Assembly: GCF_025398335.1 (NCBI RefSeq)
Contig: NZ_JAODOO010000001.1
Span: 1-64,000, forward strand
Length of the DNA stretch: 64,000 bases
Reading direction: 5' to 3'
Origin: Clostridium sp. CX1
GTDB lineage: Bacteria > Bacillota > Clostridia > Clostridiales > Clostridiaceae
Position 1 is the stretch's first letter. Each line of letters opens with the position of its first letter. A program made the position numbers and the translations under genes. The notes under the pieces are model-generated. The model was given only the letters and a program-made list of their open reading frames with translations, did not search any database and was not told where the DNA came from. Positions 1-8,810 of the stretch are shown here, piece by piece.

Positions 1-59
1 AGCTTCACAGTGCCGATGGTACTGCTCGGGAGACTGAGTGGAAGAGTAGGTCGCTGCCA
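1..59 (+). rRNA. rrf: 5S ribosomal RNA, 3' end only
   Basis: The first bases match the 3' half of a clostridial 5S rRNA: the GCCGATGGTACTGC segment, then the GGGAGACTGAGTGGAAGAGTAGG helix region and a GCTGCCAGG end. The 5' part lies outside the window. A strong terminator follows, so this is the distal end of an rRNA operon. Confidence 0.9.
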
Positions 60-70
60 GGTAAGTAAAA

Positions 71-108
71 AATCGCTAAGCAATTTAGTTGCTTAGCGAT
101 TTTTATTT
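71..108 (+). terminator. rRNA operon terminator
   Basis: AATCGCTAAGCAA at 71-83 pairs perfectly with TTGCTTAGCGATT at 89-101 around a 5-nt loop, followed by a T-rich tract. It lies directly after the 5S end. Confidence 0.9.
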
Positions 109-269
109 TTTGCATTGATTCAATAAAAATAATCCATTAATATTTTACTAACATTTTTTATAAGGCTATATATATTAAAGGTATAGGCGTATAATTCATA
201 TATAGACATAGAAAAGAGTCTATAGGTGGAATATTAAATAATAAAAATAATTTAGGGAGGAATTAAATT

Positions 270-632
270 ATGAAATTTTGCTGGAGTACATTAATGGTTA
301 AAAATTTAGAGGAATCTCTAAGGTTTTACAGGGACATAGTTGGACTAAATGTGGACAGAAGATTCAATGCAGGCCCAGGAATAGAAATTGTATTTTTAGG
401 GGATGGTGAAACAAAGATTGAACTTATATGCAATGAGGCTTTGAAAGATGTAAACTATGGACACGATATTTCTCTTGGCTTTGAAGTGAATTCAGTAGAT
501 GAAATGATGGCTTATATTAAAGAAAAAGGCATGGACATTTATAGTGGACCCTTCCAGCCAAATCCACATACTAGGTTTTTCTATGTATTAGATCCAAATG
601 GATTAAAAATTCAATTTGTAGAAAATATTTAA
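270..632 (+). CDS. VOC (glyoxalase/dioxygenase superfamily) protein
   Basis: A 120-residue single-module VOC protein. The N-terminal half opens with a beta strand followed by the typical NLEESLRFYRDIVGL helix. The C-terminal half contains GPFQPNPHTRFFYVLDPNGLKIQFVE, where the DPNG turn and final strand carry the usual metal-ligand Glu of the family. GGGAGG lies about 11 nt upstream of the ATG. VOC proteins include glyoxalase I, fosfomycin and bleomycin resistance proteins and dioxygenases; the sequence alone does not choose among them. It stands alone between the rRNA terminator and an acyltransferase gene. Confidence 0.85.
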   Translation: MKFCWSTLMVKNLEESLRFYRDIVGLNVDRRFNAGPGIEIVFLGDGETKIELICNEALKDVNYGHDISLGFEVNSVDEMMAYIKEKGMDIYSGPFQPNPHTRFFYVLDPNGLKIQFVENI

Positions 633-723
633 CAATAAAGCTCACTTTTTTCGCTGTGCTCTGTGGTATTAGCAAGTAAGGTGAGCTTGTTAGTAAATAT
701 AAAATTAACTTATAAAGAGGGAT

Positions 724-1845
724 GTGAAATTATTGAATTCAAGAATAAGGTCTGTAGATGTACTTAGAGGATTTGCAGTAGCTATGATGGTTTTATGCAA
801 TAATCCTGGAAATACAGATAGAAATTATATTCAATTAAGGCATATGCCTTGGGGAGGATTAACCTTTGCTGATTTTGCTTTTCCGTTTTTTATAATAGTA
901 ATGGGAATTACTATTCCAGTTGTAATAGAAAAGAGATTAGCATTAAAGGTAGGAATGGCAGCTATAATTTCAAAGGTTTTTATAAGAAGTATAATATTAA
1001 TACTCTTAGGATTATTTTTAAATGGATTTCCAATTTTTGATTTTCATTCTATGAGAATACCTAGCGTTTTAGCAAGGCTGGGAATAGTATATTTATTTGC
1101 ATCTATAGTATTTCTAATTGTTAAAAAGAGCTTTAAGGATGATAGATATGTTACAGGTTCGTTAATAATAATTTCTTTTATAATAATTTTAGGATACTAC
1201 TTTTTGATAAAGCCTTATGGATTCAATATTGAAGGAAATTTGGAACAAAAAATAGATTCCTATTATTTAAGTGGGCATCTAGCTTATATAACTTGGGATC
1301 CAGAGGGAATAATTAGTACTATACCGTCAATAGCCACAGGATTATTAGGCTGCATAATGGGATGTTTATTAAACTATAAAAATATAAATGACTACTATAA
1401 AGTAGCAGGTATGATAGCTTTATCCATAGTGGGATTTATAGGAGCTTCATTATTTAGTAGGGTTATTCCGTATAATAAAATGATATGGACCAGTTCCTTT
1501 GTACTTATAACTGGGGCTGTGGCAGCTTTAAGTTTAGCCTTGTTGTATTTGGTTTGTGATATTTATAAGAAAGAAGGCTTATTAAAGCCATTTATATTTT
1601 TAGGAAGTAGTCCAATTTTTGTTTACTTAGTTTCTGAACTTATAAGGAAAACTATTTGGAGAATTCCTATCTACGATGCTCAATTCAAGGAACCCTTGCT
1701 TTTTTGTAGGTGGGTAACATTAAGGTTTGTAACTCCTTGGGCAGGCCAGTGGTTAGATTCCTTATATTTTTCAATTTTATATGTTATGCTTTGGATGTGG
1801 ATTTCAAGTAAGTTATATGCTAAAGATAAGATTATAAAGATATAA
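724..1845 (+). CDS. Membrane acyltransferase, DUF5009/NagX-like (heparan-alpha-glucosaminide N-acetyltransferase family)
   Basis: A 373-residue polytopic membrane protein starting with GTG after AAAGAGGG. The N-terminus RIRSVDVLRGFAVAMMVLCNNPG and the following ADFAFPFFIIVMGITIP are characteristic of the bacterial relatives of heparan-alpha-glucosaminide N-acetyltransferase (COG4299, DUF5009). About ten hydrophobic segments follow. Members are thought to transfer acyl groups to sugars across the membrane, but bacterial substrates are mostly unknown. Length and topology look complete. No operon partner is evident apart from the short gene that follows. Confidence 0.8.
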   Translation: MKLLNSRIRSVDVLRGFAVAMMVLCNNPGNTDRNYIQLRHMPWGGLTFADFAFPFFIIVMGITIPVVIEKRLALKVGMAAIISKVFIRSIILILLGLFLNGFPIFDFHSMRIPSVLARLGIVYLFASIVFLIVKKSFKDDRYVTGSLIIISFIIILGYYFLIKPYGFNIEGNLEQKIDSYYLSGHLAYITWDPEGIISTIPSIATGLLGCIMGCLLNYKNINDYYKVAGMIALSIVGFIGASLFSRVIPYNKMIWTSSFVLITGAVAALSLALLYLVCDIYKKEGLLKPFIFLGSSPIFVYLVSELIRKTIWRIPIYDAQFKEPLLFCRWVTLRFVTPWAGQWLDSLYFSILYVMLWMWISSKLYAKDKIIKI

Positions 1846-1898
1846 TTCGTTATAAATACATAATAGTTAATCTAGTAGAAAGAAGAGAGTGTGAAAAA

Positions 1899-2153
1899 AT
1901 GGACATTAATGAAATTAAAAAAGTACTTAAGGAAAAGTCAGTAGACCCATTATTAATAGTAGCAGCAAATAAGGGGTATAAGTGGGTTGTAGATAACAAT
2001 TTTAACGAAGAAGATGCTTCTAGCTTCGAACAATACATATTGAATAGCACTACAGCTGAGGAACTTAAAGAACTTAGAAACAAAAGAAAATCTTTAAAGG
2101 ATTTTATTATGTGGAAATATATAAAGCATCTAGAGCTATCAGAAAATAATTAA
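1899..2153 (+). CDS. Small hypothetical protein, 84 aa
   Basis: I do not recognise this family. It is a short, charged, mostly helical soluble protein with no Cys pairs or membrane segment. An AGAAGAGAG-type ribosome site lies 9-15 nt upstream of the ATG. It lies 53 nt after the acyltransferase gene and before a strong terminator, so the two may be co-transcribed. An antisense reading frame over the same bases lacks a ribosome site and is taken as a shadow. Confidence 0.6.
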   Translation: MDINEIKKVLKEKSVDPLLIVAANKGYKWVVDNNFNEEDASSFEQYILNSTTAEELKELRNKRKSLKDFIMWKYIKHLELSENN

Positions 2154-2176
2154 TTTAAAAATGCTTAAAATTAATT

Positions 2177-2222
2177 AAACCAAGAATCTGGCGGGGTTGA
2201 AACCCTACTGGATTCTTGGTTT
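2177..2222. terminator. Bidirectional terminator
   Basis: AAACCAAGAATC pairs perfectly with GATTCTTGGTTT, with an inner GGGGTT/AACCC hairpin. A-rich and T-rich flanks suit termination of the rightward 84-aa gene and of the leftward hydrolase gene, which converge here. Confidence 0.8.
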
Positions 2223-2251
2223 AGTTTCATAAGCTTCATTAATGGGGTATA

Positions 2252-3163
2252 CTAAATACTTCTGTAGGCTTTGTCTTTTGAATATTTAAGAAAGCCATCT
2301 TCCATATTTAATTCTATGGCCCCAGTTTCATTTAAATATTCCACATAGGATCGTAACATTCTTTCTACTACCGCATATTTATATATGCTTTTTACTGGAA
2401 TATTAAAGTTTTTAATAACGGACTTCATAATATCCTGCATTGTCATGGTACCATCTATAATGTCATATATTCTTGCAGCCCTGTTTTTATAAAAATGTAT
2501 GTTATCAGCTATAAGTTTTGTAATATCATTGTACATACCTTTATGTGCTACTATATATTTACTGCATTTTAAATTATAAAGTTTTTCTTTACTTTTTAAA
2601 TCCTCCCGTAATATATAAGCATAAGGCATTTTAGCACCCTCCATTACTTCATAACTTATGAGGGCATCTCCTAAATAGGCAACATCATCAGGGGTAATAA
2701 TGCATATATGTGCAGGACTATGACCTGGTGTATGAATAATTTTAAATTTAATACCACACACATATATTTTATCATGATCGTCTGAAATCATAATGTCTGT
2801 TTCACAAACCATATGTCCAAAATGCTTTGTAACATCAGATAAGGTTTGATTACTATAATAAACCTTTAAGTTTACTGTGGAGCTGCAGAAGAGAGCCTCA
2901 TAGGCTGACATAGCAATAATACAGTTATACTTTCTCTTCAAATATGCAGCATTTCCTATATGATCTATGTGTGCATGGCTGCATACTATAGCAGACACTT
3001 TAAAATTATTGGTATCTAAAAGCCTATCGATTTGCTCTCTTTCTCCCTGCGCCCATCCTGAATCCAACATAATAATTTCTTCATCATTAATCTTATAAAA
3101 AGGTATGTAGGTCATTCCAGTATCAATGCAAAATGTATTTCCTTTTACTTGTATTATCTTCAT
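2252..3163 (-). CDS. MBL-fold metallo-hydrolase
   Basis: A 303-residue metallo-beta-lactamase-fold hydrolase. With the chosen start, the zinc motif HAHIDH is at residues 63-68. The conserved LDSGW strand lies just before it, and HTPGHSPAH supplies the next metal His. A C-terminal helical extension of about 100 residues resembles the winged-helix tail of LACTB2-type family members. The reading frame is open 12 codons further upstream, but AAGGAGGAAACTTA sits immediately before the internal ATG at 3163, so that start was chosen. The substrate is unknown; hydrolysis of a thioester, lactone or phosphodiester is possible. Confidence 0.85.
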   Translation of the reverse strand: MKIIQVKGNTFCIDTGMTYIPFYKINDEEIIMLDSGWAQGEREQIDRLLDTNNFKVSAIVCSHAHIDHIGNAAYLKRKYNCIIAMSAYEALFCSSTVNLKVYYSNQTLSDVTKHFGHMVCETDIMISDDHDKIYVCGIKFKIIHTPGHSPAHICIITPDDVAYLGDALISYEVMEGAKMPYAYILREDLKSKEKLYNLKCSKYIVAHKGMYNDITKLIADNIHFYKNRAARIYDIIDGTMTMQDIMKSVIKNFNIPVKSIYKYAVVERMLRSYVEYLNETGAIELNMEDGFLKYSKDKAYRSI

Positions 3164-3585
3164 TAAGTTTCCTCCTTGGGGCAATAAATTCTGCTGCATT
3201 TATTTCTGATTTAACTATAAATATATAATGTTTAGCTCAGGAAGCTCTTTCACAGCAACATAAATTTAAAACTATTTAGTTTGAAATTTACCCAAGACAT
3301 AGCTTACAGTGAAACGAATTTAATGTCAAATTATAAGCTGCTTTTTTAAAATTTTACTCTCAGGGCAAGACTTTGTTTATAAGGGTATAAACATTTAAAT
3401 AGAATAAAAAAGTATCTGCCTTTTTGTATTATGCTACCTCATAACTAAATTTTAATTATTATTTAACACATATCGTATATTACATATTGCACAATTATAT
3501 GATATAGTATATACTATATCATATATAATACATAATATATAATAAATATACATCAAAATGTTTATATAGAGGGGCGTGCGATTTA
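3164..3585. other. Intergenic region between divergent hydrolase and ppdK genes
   Basis: This 420-nt AT-rich region must hold the promoters of both divergent genes. The only striking element is the long palindrome at 3496-3525, annotated separately. No small gene with a ribosome site was seen. Confidence 0.6.
3496..3525. promoter_or_regulatory. Perfect 30-bp palindrome upstream of ppdK
   Basis: TATATGATATAGTAT at 3496-3510 is followed directly by its exact reverse complement at 3511-3525, with no loop. It lies about 60 bp before the ppdK start. This suits an operator for a dimeric regulator or an overlap with the ppdK promoter. Its A+T richness makes chance formation easier than for a GC-richer palindrome. 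Confidence 0.45.
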
Positions 3586-6225
3586 ATGGAAAATAAAAAA
3601 TACGTATATCTTTTTAATGAAGGAAATGCAAAGATGAAGAATTTACTTGGGGGAAAAGGAGCTAATCTTGCTGAGATGATGAATCTAGGCATACCTGTTC
3701 CAGAAGGCTTCACATTGTCTACAGAAGCTTGCACAAAATACTATGAGGATGATAAGCAGTTATCTGAAGAGGTTGTAGGTCAAATTTATAGTGCATTAGC
3801 TAGCATTGAAGAAACCACTGGAAAAAAGTTTGGTAGCGTAAATAATCCACTACTTGTTTCAGTAAGGTCAGGAGCAAGAGTTTCAATGCCGGGAATGATG
3901 GATACAATATTAAACTTAGGTTTAAATGATGAAACAGTAGAAGGTTTAAGCGGACTAACTAATAATGAAAGATTCGCTTATGATTCATATAGAAGATTTA
4001 TTCAAATGTTTTCTGATGTTGTTATGGGAATTGAGAAGAGAAAATTTGAAGACATTCTTGATGAAGTAAAGGATGCAAAGGGAATAAAATTTGATACAGA
4101 TTTAACTTCATCAGACTTAAAAGAAGTTGTTAAGAAATATAAAGCTTTATATATAAAAGAAATGGGAAAAGATTTTCCGCAGGACCCAAAAGAGCAGTTA
4201 TTAGAAGCTGTAACAGCTGTATTTAGATCTTGGGACAATCCAAGAGCAGTAGTTTACAGAAGATTAAATGACATTCCAAGGGAATGGGGAACAGCAGTTA
4301 ACGTTCAATCAATGGTATTTGGTAACATGGGAGAAACATCTGGAACAGGAGTTGCATTTACTAGAAATCCTGCTACAGGAGAAAAGCTTATATTTGGTGA
4401 GTATTTAATAAATGCTCAAGGAGAAGATGTTGTTGCTGGTATAAGAACTCCGCTTCCAATATCAAGACTAGAAGAAGACTTACCAGAGTGCTATAAACAG
4501 TTTATGGAAATAGCAGAAAGATTAGAAAAACACTATAAAGATATGCAAGACATGGAGTTTACTATTGAACAAGGAAAGTTATATTTTCTTCAAACAAGAA
4601 ATGGTAAGAGAACTTCTCAGGCTGCATTAAAGATTGCTGTTGATTTAGTAGAAGAAGGTCTTATTACAAAAGAAGAAGCAATATTAAAGGTTGATGCTAA
4701 ACAATTAGACTCACTTTTGCACCCAAACTTTGATTCTAAGGAATTAGAAAATACAGAAATTATAGCAAAAGGTCTTCCAGCTTCACCTGGTGCTGCTTGC
4801 GGTAAGGTTTATTTTACAGCAGAAACAGCAAAAGAACACCATGAAAAAGGTGAAAAGGTAGTATTAGTAAGAATTGAAACATCTCCAGAGGACATAGAAG
4901 GAATGGTAGCAGCGGAAGGTATACTTACTGCAAGAGGAGGAATGACTTCCCATGCTGCAGTTGTTGCTAGAGGAATGGGTACTTGTTGTGTAGCTGGATG
5001 TGGTGACTTAAAAATAGATGAAGAAGCTAAGACTTTTGAATTAGGCGGAAAGGTATATCATGAAGGAGATTATATATCTCTAGACGGTAGTACAGGAAAC
5101 ATATACGGACAAGCTATAAAAACTATTGAGAATGAAATAGGTGGACATTTTGGAACACTTATGGCTTGGGCTGATGGAATAAGAAAATTAAAGGTTAGAA
5201 CTAATGCAGATACAGCTAGAGATGCTGAGCAGGCTATTAAGTTCGGAGCTGAAGGTATAGGGCTTTGTAGAACTGAACATATGTTTTTTGATGAAGAGAG
5301 AATACCGGCAGTTAGAGAAATGATAGTTTCAAAAACTGAGGAGCAAAGAAGAAAGGCATTAGATAAATTACTTCCAATGCAGAGAGAAGATTTTATTAAA
5401 ATCTATGAAGCTATGGAAGATAGACCAGTAAATATAAGATTATTAGACCCACCACTACATGAATTTTTACCACAACTTGATGAAGATATAAGAGATTTAG
5501 CTAAAGAAATGGGATTAAGTTTCGAAGATTTAAAACAAACTGTTGAATCCTTACATGAATTTAACCCAATGATGGGACACAGAGGATGTCGTCTTCCAGT
5601 ATCCTATCCAGAAATGGCTGAAATGCAAACTAGAGCTATTATAGAAGCTGCTATAGATGTTAAGAAAAGAAAAGGCTATAAGATAGTTCCAGAAATAATG
5701 ATACCACTAGTTGGAGAAGTAAAAGAGTTAAAGTATGTTAAGGATATAGTTGTTAGAACTGCTAACGAAGTAATTAATAAAGAAGGAATAGATTTAAAAT
5801 ATTTAGTAGGTACTATGATAGAAATACCAAGAGCAGCTCTTACTGCTGATGAAATAGCCGAGGAAGCTGAATTCTTCTCCTTTGGAACAAATGACTTAAC
5901 TCAAATGACCTTTGGTTTTTCAAGAGATGATGCTGGTAAGTTCTTAAAGGATTATTATGAGAAAAAGATATATGAATTCGATCCGTTCCAAAAGTTGGAT
6001 CAAAGAGGAGTAGGAAAGCTTGTTAAGATGGCAGCAGAGCTTGGAAAAAAGACAAGACCTGATATTCATCTTGGAATATGTGGAGAACATGGAGGAGATC
6101 CATCCTCTGTTGAATTCTGTCATGCTGTTGGATTAAATTATGTATCCTGTTCACCATTTAGGGTACCAGCAGCAAGACTTGCAGCAGCTCAGGCACAGGT
6201 GAAACAACCACGACCAAGCAAATAA
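3586..6225 (+). CDS. ppdK: Pyruvate, phosphate dikinase
   Basis: Full-length PPDK (879 aa), interconverting pyruvate + ATP + Pi with PEP + AMP + PPi in the cytoplasm. The N-terminal ATP-grasp domain begins with GGKGANLAEMM and includes SVRSGARVSMPGMMDTILN. The swivelling domain carries the phosphorylated His456 in GGMTSHAAVVARG. The C-terminal PEP/pyruvate barrel carries catalytic Cys832 in GICGEHGGDPSS. GAGGGGCG precedes the ATG. The C-terminus (QVKQPRPSK) is encoded by a segment repeated four times downstream, indicating that the gene's 3' end is an insertion site whose tail has been replaced by mobile DNA without loss of function. Confidence 0.97.
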   Translation: MENKKYVYLFNEGNAKMKNLLGGKGANLAEMMNLGIPVPEGFTLSTEACTKYYEDDKQLSEEVVGQIYSALASIEETTGKKFGSVNNPLLVSVRSGARVSMPGMMDTILNLGLNDETVEGLSGLTNNERFAYDSYRRFIQMFSDVVMGIEKRKFEDILDEVKDAKGIKFDTDLTSSDLKEVVKKYKALYIKEMGKDFPQDPKEQLLEAVTAVFRSWDNPRAVVYRRLNDIPREWGTAVNVQSMVFGNMGETSGTGVAFTRNPATGEKLIFGEYLINAQGEDVVAGIRTPLPISRLEEDLPECYKQFMEIAERLEKHYKDMQDMEFTIEQGKLYFLQTRNGKRTSQAALKIAVDLVEEGLITKEEAILKVDAKQLDSLLHPNFDSKELENTEIIAKGLPASPGAACGKVYFTAETAKEHHEKGEKVVLVRIETSPEDIEGMVAAEGILTARGGMTSHAAVVARGMGTCCVAGCGDLKIDEEAKTFELGGKVYHEGDYISLDGSTGNIYGQAIKTIENEIGGHFGTLMAWADGIRKLKVRTNADTARDAEQAIKFGAEGIGLCRTEHMFFDEERIPAVREMIVSKTEEQRRKALDKLLPMQREDFIKIYEAMEDRPVNIRLLDPPLHEFLPQLDEDIRDLAKEMGLSFEDLKQTVESLHEFNPMMGHRGCRLPVSYPEMAEMQTRAIIEAAIDVKKRKGYKIVPEIMIPLVGEVKELKYVKDIVVRTANEVINKEGIDLKYLVGTMIEIPRAALTADEIAEEAEFFSFGTNDLTQMTFGFSRDDAGKFLKDYYEKKIYEFDPFQKLDQRGVGKLVKMAAELGKKTRPDIHLGICGEHGGDPSSVEFCHAVGLNYVSCSPFRVPAARLAAAQAQVKQPRPSK
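6181..6225 (+). other. Attachment-site-like 3' end of ppdK (intact copy)
   Basis: The core GCAGCAGCTCAGGC at 6181-6194 and the remaining tail to the stop match segments at 42506, 44941, 49832 and 51705. Here the sequence left of the core is coding ppdK; in the other four it is a shared non-coding arm. This is the expected left junction of an element inserted in the ppdK 3' end. Confidence 0.75.
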
Positions 6226-6303
6226 TAGAACAAAATAGCATAAACATAGAATAAAAAGCTTTATACATCAGGTATTCTTGAATATACATGCTATAAAAAA
6301 CAT

Positions 6304-6358
6304 GAGGTATTGTTACTTAGAATCAAAAAATGATTTTAGGTACAATACCTCATTTTTT
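6304..6358 (+). terminator. ppdK terminator
   Basis: GAGGTATTGT at 6304-6313 pairs with ACAATACCTC at 6342-6351, with an inner AGAATCA/TGATTTT helix and then TTTTTT. Related hairpins follow the ppdK tail copies at 42.5, 44.9 and 49.8 kb. Confidence 0.85.
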
Positions 6359-6484
6359 ATATAAAATTTGTATTTAGGAACAATTTTTTATATAAAAATA
6401 AGCTATTGTGGAACATTTTTTTATTTTAATTATGGAACACTTTCGAATTAGAAGCTTGGTAAAAAACTGAAAATAGATAAGACA

Positions 6485-6513
6485 TTGACATAAATGTTAT
6501 AAAACGATTTAAT
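6485..6513 (+). promoter_or_regulatory. Promoter candidate for the resolvase-like gene
   Basis: TTGACA at 6485-6490 and TTTAAT at 6508-6513 are separated by 17 nt, 32 nt before the resolvase-like reading frame. Confidence 0.5.
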
Positions 6514-6545
6514 ATATACTATATAGGTTCTGGAGGTGATTTCTT

Positions 6546-7109
6546 ACGAAGATTGGATATATACGGGGTAAAGAAAATAGCCATAGTTATAAGACTCAAA
6601 TGAAATACTTAAATAATATAAATGTAGACAAGATATTTACAGAAATACATAGTGGAAATATAGAACTCAATGAATTAATTAAATACGTAAGGGCTGGTGA
6701 TATTGTATTTATATATAGTATTGAGAACATTAGTAAAAATGTAAAGTCTATAATAAGGTTTATTATGCAGACCCAAGAGAAGGGTGTACAACTTTTTATT
6801 AAAACTGAAAATTTAGATACTTCTAACCAATTTGGTAAATATATATTAAATATAATAGCAGCTTTAGACAAAGTTAGTGGACAATCAGATAAAATGGAAC
6901 GTTCTGAGACACCAAATGAAAGAGGTAGGATTCCAAGAGAGCTTGCTGAATTAAGAACATATATGAAGCTAGTTGAAAGAAATGAGATAAGTGTAAAGGA
7001 AGCCTGCCAGAAGCTAAATATAGGAAGAACTACTTACTATAGAAGAATTAAACAGTTAGAAAATACAATATATGAAGGAATTGAGGGGAAAGACAATGAG
7101 ATTATTTAA
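6546..7109 (+). CDS. Serine-resolvase-like protein lacking catalytic residues, ACG start
   Basis: The frame reads TKIGYIRGKENS and continues with a recognisable resolvase fold (DKIF, DIVFIYSIENISKN, KGVQLFIKTENLDTS, then a helix), ending in a C-terminal HTH (ISVKEACQKLNIGRTTYYRRI). Active resolvases have IRVS with the nucleophilic Ser; here the position is Lys. The DRLxR arginines are also missing. GGAGGTGAT ends about 7 nt before an ACG codon exactly where family members have their ATG. The next ATG, at 6600, has no ribosome site and would remove the first strand. It may be a DNA-binding regulator derived from a resolvase, or a decaying gene. It overlaps the next gene by 14 nt. Confidence 0.65.
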   Translation, partial: TKIGYIRGKENSHSYKTQMKYLNNINVDKIFTEIHSGNIELNELIKYVRAGDIVFIYSIENISKNVKSIIRFIMQTQEKGVQLFIKTENLDTSNQFGKYILNIIAALDKVSGQSDKMERSETPNERGRIPRELAELRTYMKLVERNEISVKEACQKLNIGRTTYYRRIKQLENTIYEGIEGKDNEII

Positions 7110-8121
7110 ATTTTTAGTAATATCTAATGAAGTAATTAATAAATCGAAAATGATTAAACCTGTAGTTCGTGTTAAAATACAGAATAAAAATAACGGTTTA
7201 AATAATGTTAAATTATTATCAACTAAGAGTGACTTCTATTTTCTATGTGAGGATTTAGAGAAAATTCAAGAAAATATTTTAAGTCAGTACAACATATTAG
7301 ATAGTAAAAAAGGTATAGTTTTAATGAGTATAGACTATCCAAATGAAGGTATTAATTTTTGTGAGGAAAATAGAGCATATGTTGTTATTGATGCTAATGA
7401 TGTTGATAAGGTAATGGACTTGATATCTCCTTCAAAAAATACTAATACTGATACTAAATTTCAAGGAGACTATTTAAATGACCACGCTAATTGTACAGCA
7501 TGTTCAAAGTTATGTTATAAAAATAACTTGTGTATAAGTCTTGACAATAAACATGTTAGGGGAACTACTTGGAGCTTTACAAATGATACTGCAGGAACAA
7601 GAAATAAAGAATTTTATGAGGAAATAGATGGAGTAACTTTTAAAAGAAGACTTGAACCTAAAACTGGTGGTATAGTATATACCAGTCTACAATGGGAGTC
7701 TGGTAAAAGACCCGCAAATTTAGATGAAAAAACTATTCATGTTCCATTGCATCATTGGGTTAAGTGTCAGTCAATACCAAAAGAGGCGAAGTCAATTACT
7801 GATTATTCTTTTTATCACATAGGACATACATTTGATTATAGAAATAGTTTTATAGGATTAGCAACACTAAATGACCAAGAGGACCTACGTAAAAAACAAG
7901 AGCCTGATAATAACATAAGAAGAGGCGCGAGAGTATTAGCAGGTCATAAATTTTTATCTAATGATTTGGAATGTAAACAAGGATGTTTAAATGTAAACAA
8001 TTCTGAATGTAAAAATTGTGAGGGAGTTCTATATATTAATACAACGGAAGGACTAGTTAATTTATATAATCAACTTATGTCAGAAGAATATGCTAAATTA
8101 AGTGAAGGTAAAATTATATAA
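7096..8121 (+). CDS. Cys-rich protein of unknown function, 341 aa
   Basis: I do not recognise a family. Two Cys clusters stand out: CTACSKLCYKNNLC near residue 138 and CKQGCLNVNNSECKNC near residue 300. Each could bind zinc or an iron-sulfur cluster. The middle contains several conserved-looking His/Trp segments such as VPLHHWVKC and DYSFYHIGH. The ATG at 7096 follows GAGGGGAAAGA and overlaps the end of the resolvase-like gene, so the two are translationally coupled and may act together. A terminator follows. Confidence 0.6.
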   Translation: MRLFKFLVISNEVINKSKMIKPVVRVKIQNKNNGLNNVKLLSTKSDFYFLCEDLEKIQENILSQYNILDSKKGIVLMSIDYPNEGINFCEENRAYVVIDANDVDKVMDLISPSKNTNTDTKFQGDYLNDHANCTACSKLCYKNNLCISLDNKHVRGTTWSFTNDTAGTRNKEFYEEIDGVTFKRRLEPKTGGIVYTSLQWESGKRPANLDEKTIHVPLHHWVKCQSIPKEAKSITDYSFYHIGHTFDYRNSFIGLATLNDQEDLRKKQEPDNNIRRGARVLAGHKFLSNDLECKQGCLNVNNSECKNCEGVLYINTTEGLVNLYNQLMSEEYAKLSEGKII

Positions 8122-8136
8122 ACATAAAATAATATT

Positions 8137-8180
8137 TAAAGACTTAATTATATTTTGTAATTGAGTCTTTTTTTATTTTT
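8137..8180 (+). terminator. Terminator of the resolvase-like/Cys-rich pair
   Basis: AAAGACTTAATTA pairs with TAATTGAGTCTTT around a short loop, followed by a long T-rich run. Confidence 0.85.
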
Positions 8181-8181
8181 T

Positions 8182-8810
8182 GCAAAAACCTCTGAATGGA
8201 TAAAAGTACATTGAACTATAAGCAGTGAAAAAAATTAGTGATAATAAAAGAACATAGTAATGACCTCTGCGTGGATAAAAGACAGTTTAACACTTGGTAA
8301 TGTAAAAAGGATATTTATATAAGTAAATTAGTTTGTAAAAAGAGTAGATTATGGAGATGATTCTATTATAGAAGCTGTTGATGAACTTGAATATTCAGAA
8401 CCTACAGTAGAAGATTATAATATGCGAAAAATTATTTGGCATAAAGATGAAAAGGCGAAAACATATCATATTTTTGATTAAGTCAAGTTCATAAACAATA
8501 TGACTTTAATGAGGAAAACTTTACAGATTCTATAAATGTGATGAACTTACTTTAGGAATGACACAGGAAGGCATGTATGAACGACTTGAAAAAATAGCAG
8601 ATACGTTTAATAAAAACCAGAACTAAGAGTAGTAAGATAAATAAATACATTGATAGTGGACAACTAGAGTTTACCAGAATATAGAGTTTAAAATTAAAGT
8701 AAGGCAAACGTAAAAAATTAGAAACAAATAAGGTCAAGAGCTCGACCTTAAATAATAAAATCTATATACGTATATAGACCAATTTTAAAAGGAAAGAGGT
8801 CTAGATAAAA
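8182..8810. other. Gene-remnant region before the DUF927 gene
   Basis: No intact gene was seen. An open fragment at about 8330-8481 encodes ~49 residues (…DSIIEAVDELEYSEPTVED…) ending at a stop but with no start or ribosome site. A second fragment near 8533-8626 encodes CDELTLGMTQEGMYERLEKI and also lacks a start. These look like leftovers of deleted genes. Two direct repeats at 8188 and 8263 are annotated separately. Confidence 0.5.
8188..8281. repeat. Two 19-bp direct repeats 75 bp apart
   Basis: ACCTCTGAATGGATAAAAG at 8188-8206 and ACCTCTGCGTGGATAAAAG at 8263-8281 differ at two positions. A weaker relative (ACCCTCTGCATGGTTAG) lies near 38443, close to the large recombinase gene. They may be protein-binding repeats. 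Confidence 0.45.
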
